In this document: positions 1-11,640 of the stretch, in pieces
How the letters are laid out: each line of letters begins with the position of its first letter
Numbering within the stretch: the stretch's first letter is position 1
Origin: Lenzites betulinus
Taxonomy: Eukaryota; Basidiomycota; Agaricomycetes; Polyporales; Polyporaceae
Direction: 5' to 3'
Assembly: GCA_022264855.1 (NCBI GenBank)
Contig: JABYQU010000060.1
Coordinates: 62,001 to 126,000, forward strand
DNA: 64,000 nucleotides
Position numbers and translations under genes: made by a program
Notes under the pieces: generated by a model
What the model was told of the DNA's origin: nothing
Databases searched by the model: none
What the model saw: the letters and a program-made list of their open reading frames with translations, nothing else

Positions 1-1
1 G

Positions 2-1510
2 AATTCCAGACTTGGCCGGATCTCATTCCGCGCGATCAAATCCAAACGAGACTACCTGGGCAAGAGAAAATCGGCTTCTTGGATGTACATGTCCCGCCTC
101 GCCGCTGAGAAGGAATATGCCTTCATGAAGGTAAATTATCGCCCTATCGCGGCCGTATCTTCTCTCTCAACACGTGCCGGCAGGTTCTGTACGAGCACGA
201 CTTTCCCGTGCCGCGCCCCGTCGACCAGGCCAGGCACTGCCTGCTCATGGGGTTCATCGACGCATACCCTCTGTAAGCGAACCGACCTACGCCACGACCA
301 CTTCTGACCGCAGCACGCACCCAGCCGGCAAGTAGCGGACATCCCGTCCCCAGGAGCTCTCTACTCGGAGCTCATGGACCTCGTTGTCCGGTTTGCGCGC
401 GCGGGCCTCATCCACGGAGACTTTAATGAATTCAACATCCTCATCCGCCGCGACACCGGGCGCCCGGTCGTCATCGACTTCCCGCAGATGGTCAGCACGT
501 CGCACCAGAACGCGGAATGGTGAGTGCGCGCGCGCCCGCGGGTTCTGATCGTCGCGCGTTCCGCTGCATGCATGCTCACCCGCGGCCGCGCGCGTTAGGT
601 ACTTCAATCGCGACGTCGAGTGCATCAGGCGGTTCTTCCGGCGGCGATTCCGCTACGAGAGCAGCATCTACCCTCGATTCCGCGCAATCAAGGCGGAGAA
701 GGGCGGCGACGGCTCGGAGGAGTGGCACCTCGACCTCGTGGTCGCCGCCAGCGGGTGGAACTCGGGCGAACAGAAGGTGCTGGAGGAGGTGAGCGTGCGC
801 ACCGACCGGGGCTGCCACATCTGTGCTCAGTTGCATGTCTTTTTGCCGTACAGTACATGGACACTGTCCTGCAAGCGCAGGAGCGGGCAGGATCCGGCGA
901 CGAAGAGTCCGACGGCAGCGGTGACGACGACGACGACAGCGAGGTGTTCTCGGACGAGGACGACGTGGAGGCTGGCGAGGGCGACGGACACGACGACGCC
1001 GGCGAGCTCGAACGCGAACGAGAACGCGAAGAGGGCGCGGACGGGGAAGCGGCGGACGTGCACACGCAGGCGGACACAGATGCGGGCGCCGCGCATGAAT
1101 CTCGCGAACCGGCGCATGAATCTCGCGAACCGAGGGCGCAAGATTCGGCGGGGCACGACGTCGACGGCACAGGTGACCCGCACGACGCAGCCGCTGACGC
1201 GCACGACGTGTCTTCGCCCGCCGATTCGCCGCGATCTGCGCGATCCCGCTCCGCGTCGCCCGCGTCGTCGCTCGCGGCGGGCACGGCCGCGCTGAGCCTG
1301 CGCTCGGGGCGCGGGCCCCGCCAGGCGTCGTCGTCCGCGACGAAGGAGATGGCGGACAAGGTTCAGTCGGAGGTCACGAAGCAGCGGGCGCGGCAGCAGC
1401 GCAAGTACCACTCCAAGAAGGCCGCGCAGCGGATGGGTGGGAGGCCGCAGGGCAGCAAAAGGAAACAGGACACCAGGATCAAGGCCGATAGCGGTGGGTT
1501 CTGGGACTAG
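2..1510 (+). CDS. RIO2: RIO2 atypical serine kinase, 3' part (5' end outside window)
   Basis: Atypical protein kinase/ATPase needed for the last cytoplasmic maturation steps of the 40S ribosomal subunit. Five visible exons: 2-130, 184-272, 325-519, 599-788, 854-1510, joining in frame to 419 residues and a TAG stop. The start of the window is already inside the kinase N-lobe, so the winged-helix domain and P-loop are missing. Seen in order: [28 protein letters not shown], the catalytic-loop motif HGDFNEFN with its catalytic Asp, and the metal-binding Asp in [16 protein letters not shown], all RIO2 signatures. The last exon encodes a long acidic, low-complexity tail and ends with a basic stretch ([18 protein letters not shown]), usual for fungal RIO2. 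The alternative RIO1 is excluded by the [15 protein letters not shown] motif. All four introns are 52-79 nt with GT-AG ends. Confidence 0.95.
1091..1132 (+). repeat. two tandem 21-bp units inside the RIO2 tail
   Basis: Two identical adjacent copies of a 21-bp unit (1091-1111 and 1112-1132) encode a doubled AHESREP-type heptapeptide in the disordered acidic tail of RIO2. Identity at every base, including third positions, suggests a recent slippage duplication. Confidence 0.85.
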
Positions 1511-4046
1511 CGGGCGTCGTTGTATGCGTGTGCTCGTGCGCTGCTGTATTACCGCCCCCCTCGTGCTGTACTCTAGCTGTGTATTTTATGCGTGCGCGGG
1601 AGGTGGAGAGATGAGAAGTACGAGTACCGCCGAGTCACGACGCGGTCGCCCATCCATGCGCCGAAGCACGATCGGTCCATGCCCCTTCTGCGAAAAGATA
1701 GGCCGAGGTGCGAGATGTGACGACAAATCTGGGAGGGAGCGTGGTCTCCGCCGCGTCGGGCGCACACGCCATACTGCGCGGCTTCTCGAGGGCTGCCGAC
1801 GCCGCACCTGTCACCCCAGAAGGACCTCGAAAGCACCGCGGGCCGTGCGCGCACCGCGCCAGACGCTGTTCGGGCACGCGCTCAGTTCGCCGCGCGCGGT
1901 GCATGCGGGCAGCCCATGTCCCCGCACGCAGTCAGGGAGCATGCCAGGTGGCCCGGAGCGAGCTCAGGCGCGGCGTACGCCGGACCACCGTCCACGGCGC
2001 GCGCAGGGCCTCGCGGCGGGCATTCGCGCGGCCGCCCGCTGCCAGCTCGCGCGGATGGGGCAATCCGCCTCCCTGTTGCGGGCGCCAATATGATCATATA
2101 CGTGACGAAGGGGTCGCGCGCATCACCCGTGTCACCGCTCCGGGAGAGCGCATGGCTGCGCCCAATCTGGCCCGGGGGTGCGTGCATCGAGCGGGCGGCC
2201 GCACATCGACGCAACCGCTGCACATTTTCCCCGCTCGTATGCTCGTTCCCCCCAATATCTGCCTGTCAGTCCGCACGGCGGGGATTGCGCCGCAGAAGCG
2301 CTCATGCCGCGGACCCATCCGCGGCGGGTCGTGCGGCGCGCCTTCCCTGCGGCGGCGAGCATGCGCGAGGCGGCACGTGTAGAGGCGTGAAGGCCATCGC
2401 GAGGGCAACGCGAAGAGATACGGTTCAGGTCGAAGCAGGAGGCATGCGGGCCCTCCGAAGACGCGCGCAGGCCAGAGCGAGTCGCGGCTGCGGGGCTGGG
2501 CACGGCCTGGGACTGCGTAGAAATGTCTAAACACGATCTGGTCGGGACAGGAGGATCATCGTACCTGCCATTCACAGATCCTTCACGAGATCGCATGTGC
2601 CCCCATTTCCCGGACATGGCAGGCACGGGGAACCCGCTGTCGCCGTCCGGCCTCGAGTGGAGTGTGTGGTGCGCCGAGCGGTGGGCGCCAGCTCATGTCG
2701 CCCGTCGATCGAGAGCCGATGGCGCGCGGCGGTGAGTACATAGATTCAGTCCGCCACGCGTTCCATCGCCCCAGCCAAGGTATTCCCGCAACCGAACAAG
2801 ATCTTCAGATCACCCGGCGGCCCCTCCGACGCGGCCGAGATCGCCGACGACCTGTTGGTCCATGGCGCCCCGGCCCGGCCATAATTGAAAGTTACCACTC
2901 TCCACTCGTCGCGCTCCGTCGTCCAGCGCCACGTCGCGCGGGCAGCTGCGACCACGCATTCGACCGAGCAACGTGCCAGCCAGGGGGAACATACCTTCGC
3001 TGGCCTCCCCGGAGGTGTCGACCGGACGGTGATAGCTACCAAGCATCCCGCTCGAAAAACGGGCCCGCGTGCATGCCAGCTGCCTCGCGCGCGCTAGGCC
3101 GGGGACAGCGCTGGACGTGTTGAAGACAGCTGGAGGCAGGGAAGCACACTAACCAAGGTCACAACCCCGGATTTGGACAGCGATCAAACCATGCTGGAGG
3201 AAGCCCACTCCTCCGATCGCTGGACCAACGGGCCCCCACTCGAGCACCCCCGCGGCCGGCACTCCCTCCGCCCGACAGCTGCCCGCGCCACCGGCCACTC
3301 AACTTCACCTAATCGCATTTACTCAGTCACAGCATGCACCATACTCGTCCAGGACACTCACCTACAGCGCCAGCACGACGCGCCTTGCGGACGCAGGGTC
3401 GCACTCAACGCGTGCCGGAAGCGCAGCGCTCCGGGCGGTCAGAAAGGAAGAAAGACTTTGGATTGACGTGCCGGATAGAAGCCCGCGCCGTGCGCGCAAA
3501 CTCCGGAAGTGGACCTACTTGTAGTGTCGAGCCCGTAAAGGGGCATCAAGCTCAAAATACGATCGGTCCACACGGGCCCTGCGCCTTCCACCAGAAAGTC
3601 GGGGTGGGGCCGGTGTGCTCATCGTTGCGCACGGGGCGCAGCGCTGTCCATTAGAACTTGGGCAACATATGAGAGCATCTCGTACGCACAGACGCGTCAC
3701 CGCATGACGCCGAGTGGCAAGTGCCAACGGAAGGCGCGCGCCTCCACGGAGAAGAATCACACCTGTCTTGCGAGCCGAAAGCACATAAACGTTAGACTCC
3801 GCAGAGCTAGCACTGAGACAAATAATTGTGCCATAGCTTGGGATGCGTCCGTGTGACACTGTTCTTGCAGCGACTCCCTATTGCAGGTGTTTGCCGTGAC
3901 GGCGATCTGTCCGCTTGCAGAAAAGAACGGGTTATCACGGTTATACCGGAGCACGCGACAAACAACAGGATACGATACATGCTGTAGCGACTTCAGTGTC
4001 CTGGCCGCCGCTCGATGAGATGTCCAAACACTCACTAGGGGAGATC
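1511..4046. other. 2.5 kb gene-free stretch between convergent RIO2 and SPF30
   Basis: Both flanking genes end here (RIO2 plus strand, SPF30 minus strand), so the stretch holds two 3' UTRs and spacer. It is GC-rich with many short overlapping open frames in all six frames, a normal consequence of high GC. I saw no conserved protein motif, no splice-consistent gene model, no RNA gene and no repeat shared with the rest of the window. Confidence 0.6.
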
Positions 4047-4836
4047 TCAAGCAGTAGGGTCGTCGGTGGGCTCGAACTTGTGTTTGATTCGGGGGGCAAC
4101 ATCCGTCATCCCTTTGCCACTCCCAGTAACGCCAACTGACCGAACCCAGGTTAGCGCACGCTCGCCCCCAGCCGTACGCTTGCGCACCTCTGCCCAGAGG
4201 ATTGTCTGGTGTCTTGAAGATGCTCGTGCCCGACACACCCGCTATGTGGATACCTTTCTTCTCCGACTTCTTCGCAAACTTCTGCCACGAATGCTGCTTC
4301 TCCTGCTGCTCCTTCGCCTTCGCCGCCTTGCTCTCCAGCTTCTTCTCGTTCTTCTTCTTCTTGCGCTCGCGCTCCTCCTCCTCCGCCTTCGACAGCTTGC
4401 GCTTGTTCCCCGCGCCCGCCGTCGGGCCCGCGTAGTTCGCGGGCAGCGCCTTGACCTGCGCCGCGTTCACGAGCTCCGTGTTGTTGTACCCCTTGAACAC
4501 GATGCTGTACACGCGGTTGTCGCCCGACCCGCCGACGGACGTGATCCGCGCCGGGTACCACTGCCCGTCGCCCGAGTACTTCGCGAGGCAGTCGTCGCCC
4601 GCGGACCACACCTTCGACGACGACGCGCTCGCCGCCGCGCTCTTCTTCGAGCCCTCCCCCGCCTTCGACGATGACGCGGCGGCCTCCTGCTGCGCGATCG
4701 CGGCCTTCGTCAGCTCGATGAGCTCCTCGAGCTCGGAGCGGAGGGAGATGAGCTCGGCATTCTCGGGATCGGCGTCGAGCGCGAGTTGAACTTGCGAGAG
4801 CTGCACTTGGTAGGTCTCCAGATCTGACTTGTCCAT
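4047..4836 (-). CDS. SPF30: SPF30/SMNDC1-type Tudor splicing factor
   Basis: Spliceosome assembly factor that binds symmetrically dimethylated arginines of Sm proteins through a Tudor domain. Two exons (4836-4188 and 4135-4047, 52-nt intron) give 245 residues. From the N-terminus: an acidic heptad-like helix (about 1-55), a Ser/Ala linker, a Tudor domain (about 78-135) with WSAGDDCLAKYSGDGQWYPA and FKGYNNTELV, a strongly basic Lys/Glu helix, then the SPF30 tail SWQKFAKKSEKKGIH and SIFKTPDNPLGRVGVTGSGK. The second exon restores the family C-terminus (GKGMTDVAPRIKHKF); reading through the intron gives an unrelated tail, which supports the splice. Length and domain order match fungal SPF30. The start at 4836 is the first ATG and has the acidic N-terminus expected. 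Confidence 0.93.
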
Positions 4837-5289
4837 GGTGGGTAATCGTTTGGCGGCGTGTAGAATTTCGTTGTTGAGGTTGTTGAGGTTAGAACAGCAC
4901 GTGTAGCAGCAGTGTAGTAGTGGCGTGCGTCAGTAGAGGACGTCCTATAGATGATGGCAAGACGGAACGAGGTTGCGGGCGCCTATACATCCACAGAGGC
5001 CGTCGGGACTCGGAACTTCGTCCCGGGGACGGCGATGGCAGACAAGCAGACGGCGAACTGAGTAAAATTCGGTTGCTCACTCTGCGGAAAGATACGCGAG
5101 ATGGTGTACATAATACGGAGAGTAGTACGTAGAATACAACAGAAGTAAATCGACATTATACCGCTAAAACGGCAAGCTACGTGAGTGGGCCCGAAGAATT
5201 ACAAATGGACCGAATTCCGAGAAATCGAAGGCTGCAGCAGGTGAAAAGCACATAAAAATAAAATACGCCGGTAATGAGGCCTTGAGGTA
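4837..5289. other. intergenic spacer, SPF30 promoter
   Basis: This 453-bp stretch lies upstream of SPF30 and downstream of the next minus-strand gene. It must contain the SPF30 promoter and the 3' UTR of the neighbour. The 3' half is relatively AT-rich. No clear TATA box, CCAAT box or other named element was found. Confidence 0.4.
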
Positions 5290-6231
5290 TCAGAGGCACG
5301 CCTTGTAGCCCGCGGGGAAACCGGTCAGCCTCTCTTCGAGATTGCGATTCTGCGAGGATGGACGGCTGATGAGCGCGTGTACGAAGGCCGTCATGGAGAT
5401 CGCGCTTACCGCTCGTTCTACTTCGCGAATTTTAAGCTTGAGCTCAGTAGCATCGTGGTGAAGACCCGATACCATGCTCTGTGGAACGGGATCAGGAAAG
5501 ACGATCGCTCGAAAGGTAAAGGTGCATACCTTCGCCGTCTTCGAGTTCAGCCCGATGTACGGTTCAAGTTGCTCGGGGCGAACAGGGAAGTCGGGGAGGC
5601 TCATGAACTGCTCGTGGAGCAGATCGACGTGGGCCTCCAGGCTCGCGGTATATATCGTCCGCCTGTGCGGGGCACCCATCGTAGAACTAGAGAGGAAGGC
5701 TGCGTTAATTACGCTACCAGCCCAAAAAGACGAAGACGCTCACATTTCCTGCGGTGTAAAAAGCATCTTTTCCAGGGCGTGGTTCCACATCTTCCTGCGC
5801 TTTCCGGCGCCCTGCTTCTTGCTCTCAAGCCGCGCGTAGGGATGCGGGATCGAGCCCCGCGCGGTTATGCCTTCGCACGACGCCGAGGGTTCGGAGCCGC
5901 GCCGCCGCATGTCCCGTCGGGAAGCCAGGGAGGACGAGGACGGGCGGTTCGGCGTCGATGGTTCCTCCGCGGATGGAAGGGACATGAAGGTGTGATCCGA
6001 CGGGGACCCCGATGAGGAAGACGGGGTAAAGAAGTCGCGCACGAGGTACTCGTCGTCGGGCTGGCAAACGGAGCCATACGCGGTGGAAACGTGCAGGTCG
6101 GGGCGCGAGTGAGGAGGAGGGGCGCGGCCCTGGTAGGGCGCGTTCGCCATGAGCGGGGACTCGGCGTCCTCGAGAGGGTCCGGGAGGTGGTAGAGAGGGT
6201 AGTGGAGGATCGACGCAGCGTAGGAAGACAT
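5290..6231 (-). CDS. unnamed basidiomycete protein, LHE-domain paralogue A
   Basis: Function not recognised. Four exons (6231-5744, 5686-5530, 5478-5410, 5349-5290) give 257 residues. The N-terminal 120 residues are Ser/Pro-rich and probably disordered. A basic patch (GAGKRRKMWNHALEK) precedes a conserved block, about residues 150-240, containing APHRRTIYTASLEAHVDLLH, EPYIGLNSKTAKSM and a short coiled coil (ATELKLKIREVERANRNLEE). The splices are supported because they join conserved pieces: the first intron rejoins FTPQE to ISTMGAPHRRT and the second rejoins NSKTAK to SMVSGL. The block aligns without gaps to the gene at 7893-9076, which is transcribed away from it. The basic patch plus coiled coil would suit a nuclear or dimerising protein, but that is inference only. 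Confidence 0.8.
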
Positions 6232-7892
6232 GGCGCGCGGGGATGTGTGAGAAGCGACGGTTGCGGGGGCGCAGCGGGGTGCGTGATTTCCGGAGTGGGG
6301 ACATGGCGAGGATTTATACGCGGCTGGGAGAACGCGTACGCACGGGACGAGGGAGGCTCTGCGTGAAATGAGTGGCGATCTGTGCATGCCGTCAAAGGGC
6401 GCACCCACTTCCAGACGGCGCCCGGGCGATCGGACCCCTCCTTCTGCTACACACATTGAGTACCAGTCTGTTCGGGAAACGCGCCGCACGAGGGCCGGGC
6501 TTGTCCGCGCGGGAGACAGCTTGACACCAGTGCTGCATGCTCCCAGGCCGCGTCCACGAGAGTAAACAGCTGCTCTATTTCCTTTCGCGGCGTTCGCCGT
6601 CGCCGTTTACGAGAACGCGTCGGTCTAAAACGAGCCGGCGTGTGCTGACAAGCATGCACCCTGACGGCGTTGCGGGCGTCCGCGGCGTTGCCACCTGTGT
6701 ACATCGCTAGCAGTCAATAGTCAGTAACAAGTGCCACCAGTGCGCCGTGGGACGTGGTGTGTTGGGCGCAGTCTAACTGACACCAGTCTCTCGGGCCCTC
6801 GACCGATCAGGGCGATTGGTAGGCGGAGTGGGAATCTGGTCCTAATGTGGTAGATTAGCATCTGGGAGATGCTGAGATCAATTTTACCTCCGCCCTCCAT
6901 CTCCGCGGCTGCGAGGAATACTGATGTCACACTTTCGACGCTTGCGGACGGGATATTCGGGACCTGGCGCCCCCCAGGTGCCAACTCGAGTTCCATGACG
7001 GGCGTGTACCCCCCGAAACTTCCGTAAGATATTATCACCTGCATCTCCTTATGCAGCTAACCTCGGTTTTCACCGTCAACGTAGAACCGCCGTCGCACGC
7101 TCCGCTCGGACTCGAAGCACTTCGCCACGCAAGCTGGGAATGCGCATTTCCATCTCAGGCAGATGCTCGGTGACGGCAGCGCGCATTAGGCTCAAGCGGC
7201 CTACGTGAAAATTGATTAATGGGCCGTCCGGATGCTGCTGCTGCAGTACTCATGCCGTTGGGAGACCAGGTGAGTGCACCCGGGTGCCTCGAAACTCGTT
7301 TGATGACGCGTCAATTCGTCCTGTTTTCTGCAGCGCGCTTGGCACGTCGCTCTCATGGTCGCCACGGCTGAGCGAATGCGTGGCCGCAGGAGAGGCGGGC
7401 TGACGAGGCAGTCGGCGACATCACTCGGTCGTGTATCACGAACCTGCACGCCGCGGGCCAGCCTGAGCAGTCCGATGACGCTCCTTTCGGGCAGCAATTA
7501 GCACGGCGTCGGACTAAAGTCGGGTGCTCTGGCGGGCGTGCTCGGCACCTCGCAGTCGGAGTACGAGGCAAGCGGGACAAGTGATATGAGGAGGACGCTC
7601 GGTGCAGCGAACGCGTCCGTGGGGAGTGCTGTCACGCGCAGCCGAGGACGGCAGGTCGACATTCCAGGAGGGGAGCACCCCGAATCTTCACCTGCAGGTT
7701 GCGGCAAGCAACCTTGTTGCCACATCGAGATCGCATGGCCCCCGTATCTCGGTAGGGATCTCATTCTTGCTCGTTTCATCGTGCTCCCTCTGCCCCGCCG
7801 TCGATCGCCCGTGACATGCGCCGGTGTCCCCGCGCTCTATATCTACTCCTCCCCATGGCGCGTCCATTCCAACCACCCAGTACTCGTCCACC
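6232..7892. promoter_or_regulatory. 1.66 kb shared upstream region of the head-to-head pair
   Basis: The genes on both sides start here and run outward, so both promoters lie in this interval. For this window a 1.66 kb divergent spacer is long; the housekeeping divergent pairs have about 200-300 bp. A CTATATCTA TATA-like sequence occurs near 7838-7846, about 50 bp before the plus-strand ATG. No protein-like reading frame or repeat was found. Confidence 0.45.
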
Positions 7893-9076
7893 ATGCAGTC
7901 GTACACACTCTCCTCAGAGCGCTTGCAGGTAGGGCCTATCATTTTCTTCGCGGCCATCAGCTCACCACGGTTTAGGTCCAGTACCAACACGCGTCGTACG
8001 CCGCAGAAGAGCCGGCTACCCACGCGTACATGCAGTCGTTTGATTACTCTGCGATTCCGTGGCCCGTGAATTATTCGTACGCGACCCCCGAATACGTGCT
8101 CCCCTACCAGGCAGCCGGGGTGCAGTACGGACATGCTACACCCGACGGAATCCCCCTGCACGCCCCGGTTCCCGTCTCAGGCTACTCGACGCTACTGGCT
8201 TCTGAATCTGGGACTGCCGATTCGGACGACGGTGCATTCGCGCCCCCCGCCTATCCCGTCCATCACGACGAAGCCAAACCTCACGCCGAGGACGAGCTGA
8301 ATCCCCTGGACGTGTATCTACACGCTCCCCGGGATTACTTCCCCACACCCTCGGAGCTGCTCATGGATCCCAATCCCCGTGATCGCCAGGCCCGCGACAG
8401 CGGCGACGCTGCGGGGAAGGGTACCGCAAAGTCTCAGGCCTCTTCCGCCGCCCTCGCTAGCTCGAAGCCCGATGGGGACGATGCCGAGAACCTCAATCAA
8501 CGCAAGGCCTACTTCCGTTCCGTCTCTGACAACGTTGGCTTCACCATCACGGACCCGTAAGCCCGCGTTTGCTCCCATTGGACTAGCACCTACTGACGAA
8601 TGTTTGGCATTTTCAGGGATACTATCACATCACACGACAAGAAGCGCTGCTATCTCGAGTGCCTCGAGGAGTATGTACAGTGGCTACACGAGAGGCTACG
8701 CCTGGCAGGTCAAGAGCCACCCCCTCTGGAGCGGATCTCCACCTATCGTGGCCTCAAGAGCCGTTCGATTCGCGTGAGTAGATCGACGGGCGTTTACGAC
8801 GGCATTTCGCTGACATCGGCTACAGACTATGCTCGTTCATAAGCAGGAAGACGCCCGGAGACTCAATCACCACAAGCGTAGTGAAGAACAAAAGGTTAGC
8901 GCGTTCGTTTGTTCTGGACGTCGCTTGCGTTAACAACATGTTACCAGTTCATGACTTTACAAAATACCGTCCTCATGCAGCAGGTGGCTGACGAAGCCGT
9001 GCAGGCCAGGAGACACTCTGTCGCGATGGGTGCGATTCCAGAGGTTGTCCCGAGTTTCACTCAGAATGGCCGGTAA
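7893..9076 (+). CDS. unnamed basidiomycete protein, LHE-domain paralogue B
   Basis: Function not recognised. Five exons (7893-7928, 7976-8556, 8617-8773, 8826-8894, 8948-9076) give 323 residues. The short first exon (36 nt, starting MQSYTLSSERLQ) is joined through a 47-nt intron to an in-frame continuation without stops; an ATG at 8030 is a possible alternative start. About 180 residues are Tyr/Pro/Asp-rich and likely disordered. The conserved block, about 195-280, contains DKKRCYLECLEEYVQWLHER, ISTYRGLKSRSIRTM and a polar helix. Thirteen of 39 positions match the minus-strand neighbour with no gap, so the two are ancient paralogues. The C-terminus (VLMQQVADEAVQARRHS) is probably helical. No catalytic motif, signal peptide or membrane segment is visible. 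Confidence 0.82.
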
Positions 9077-11400
9077 CGCGCGTCGCCTGGAAGTATCCGG
9101 ATATCTCTTTTACTCCATGTCATTTCTTGCACCCGTACGATGCTTACTTATTCGCTGTCCGCAAACGATGTCACTGAGCGTGGGTTGAGCTTGCGCAGTC
9201 TGCGTACTATTCTGTAGGGGTTCGCAATGTACACCACCCCCGATCTGACATACACTATGTAGTGTACTTCGGCTCCCATGGTTCCCTCCGTCAATATAGC
9301 CCCTGCTTTCGATCTCCGCGCCGCAGTCCCACCCTAGGCTATTGGAGTTCTCGAGAGTGAAGCTCTTAGGGGCGGACACGAGACCCCCGCAACAACGCAG
9401 ATCGTGGCGCGGACGTCAGACTGGACGAGATTCGATGCGGCAAGAGTACGACAGAGGAACGCGAGGAAGGTTCCGGACGCCGCACGCTAGGACGCATGAA
9501 TACGTACGGGGGCTGGTGCTCGGTGGGGTAGCGGAAACGACCACGCGGTGCGTCGACCGCTGCTCCGCGAGCCCATTCACTTTCACCCGCCGTGGGTGCG
9601 CCCACCTCGGTGGTACCAGCCTGGCGGGCCCGTCGAGCTGCACCTCGCTGCGCAGGGCAATTCCTGCCAACCAACATGCCGAGCTACTTTTGGTTAGCGG
9701 CGTTGCGGACAGGGACATCACAGGGGGGACGCCCGCGAAATTGCGTCGTGACGCGAACACGGCTCGCGCGCAGGGGGCGTAGAGCGGTAATGCATCATGT
9801 TTAGACTACTGTCCGTGGTCGGCGGTGCTCGGAAACACCCCTTGGCGCAGCGTTATGTTATTGCAGCATAGGATGAGTGCCCAGGTCAGGGAGCGCAGCG
9901 TGGCTCCTGGGCGTGGAGTGCGCGTGGCACAGCGCGCTCGACACAGCGTACCTCAAGCTCGGCCAACTCGGAAAGAGCCCCTACCCCATTCCGGGGTGCT
10001 ACGCCTGACATGCGTGGGGGTGCATCGAACGAACGGCGGCCGCCCCGCATCTTAGCCTGTGGAACCGCGGGGACACTTACGGTAGCGCGACTGTGGTCGC
10101 CGTTTCCCTGAATTGCCAGTGGGCCGCTGTGCATTCGACGCGGGCGAAGGCCCTGGCTGCTCGAAGTTCGTGAACGCGCGCCGCGGAGACACCCAGCTGA
10201 CCAACCGCGATCGTCCACGGACATCGCGCGGTCCACCGCTGCAGTGCTTCGCGCCGTCGCAAGCGCGCGGAAATTTTCATGGGAGACTCCATGGGGACGT
10301 CCTCGATGCTCGGTCCTTGCAGTAGGGAAGCGGCCGACGCTAGCGGAGGGTGCATGCTCGCTTTCGCTGGGTAGCGGGGCGTCCGTGCCACGGTGACATT
10401 GCTCGTAGCCTGGAGATCGCCGAGGGCCTGTACTATCTCGGGGCTAAGTGAGGGCACACGCACCGAGCAGCACGCACTTGGAAAAGACGCACCCACTTCG
10501 GTACCTGGCCAATCAGATAACTCTTCTGGGCTGTTGCGGTGAAACACCGAACAAGTGCGGGACCCATGCGGGACGACGGCGCGGAGGTACAGATGCTGTC
10601 ACTCACTCATCGCGCTACTAGGAGTATCGTATACAAATGTGGAGAGTATTTCGCAACTGTAGGCGTCGTTGGAGAGCTTGGGACTCCCCTGGAATCCTGT
10701 GTGTTAACCGAAGGGTAGTTGACGAGTACTGCAACACGCGTCTGAATCGCACGACGGATCCGCGTGCGCACGATGCCGATGCTCGCTTTACGTGGGCTGC
10801 TGCTACGCCGGAACCGATCTGGGATTCAAATAATGGCGTGTACAGCAGGGGTACGAGGCAAGACAGACCACAGGAGGTGCGAATGAGCTTGTGCGAAAGC
10901 TCTGGCGACTGGACAATGATGAGGGCCTTCTGTATGTGCGCTGCGCTGAGGCTGGCAGGCGAGGCGCGCTGACGTTTTCCCATCAGCCGGGCGGTTTTCA
11001 CCGACTCGGGGCGTGCAGCCGTATACTTATCCTGGCAGAGTGGTTATAGGAGGCTGCTGCCTCCTCCCTAGCCATCGCAGGCCATCGTAACGGTGACATA
11101 GGTGTGCGATGTCCCTCTGGCTGTCCAAGAGCTACGGATCCCATTGAATATTCTTGATTACAGGCAAAATCGGGTGGAATCGTACCAGGTGCAGGATGGG
11201 CAGACAACAGGCTTCAAAGACTCTTAAGGCCGCACTTGTGGGCCGCGCCGGGCCATCCTGTGTCATGCGTACTAACTTGAAAAGTATGCTGCTGTGCCAC
11301 GAGCGCAGAAGACGCGACTCGGCGAGGTTGAGCTTGTCGGAGCGCCGGCCGGCCGGGGGCGACGCCGCGCTCCGGGGCCGAAGATGGTAGAGCAGGGCTG
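9077..11400. other. 2.3 kb gene-free stretch
   Basis: No gene model could be supported on either strand. Several open frames exceed 100 codons, but they overlap one another on opposite strands, have no conserved motif and cannot be extended by splicing. A near-perfect tRNA A-box-like string at about 11033-11043 has no matching B box or cloverleaf. The interval is bounded by the 3' end of the upstream gene and the eIF4E promoter. Confidence 0.5.
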
Positions 11401-11640
11401 ATGCAGCTCAGAGTCTCTCACCAATCAATTTCTATTACTACCGCCTCTCTCGAGTCTTCCGCTCCTAATCTCTCCTGCACGCTGCTCTCGACAGACGAAT
11501 CGGCCGCTCTACTCGCTCTTTTCACTCGACGGCTCGTTTCCCGCGAGCAGAAAATCTAGCTTTTCTCGCCTTTTCTACCGTGCTCTCATCATCGATCTCA
11601 GCGCCGCCACTCCGTCAAGAAATCATCTGCGCACCCAAAC
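11401..11640 (+). promoter_or_regulatory. eIF4E promoter and pyrimidine-rich leader
   Basis: A CCAAT box at 11421-11425 is followed by about 200 bp strongly biased to C and T on the coding strand, ending at the eIF4E ATG. CT-rich tracts just upstream of the transcription start are common in highly expressed fungal genes. The transcription start itself cannot be placed from sequence. Confidence 0.55.

Noticed and set aside
11027..11110. tRNA-like start: TGGCAGAGTGG matches the A box, followed by a GC-rich palindrome
   Set aside because: No GGTTCGANNCC B box at the right distance and no acceptor stem or cloverleaf can be formed.
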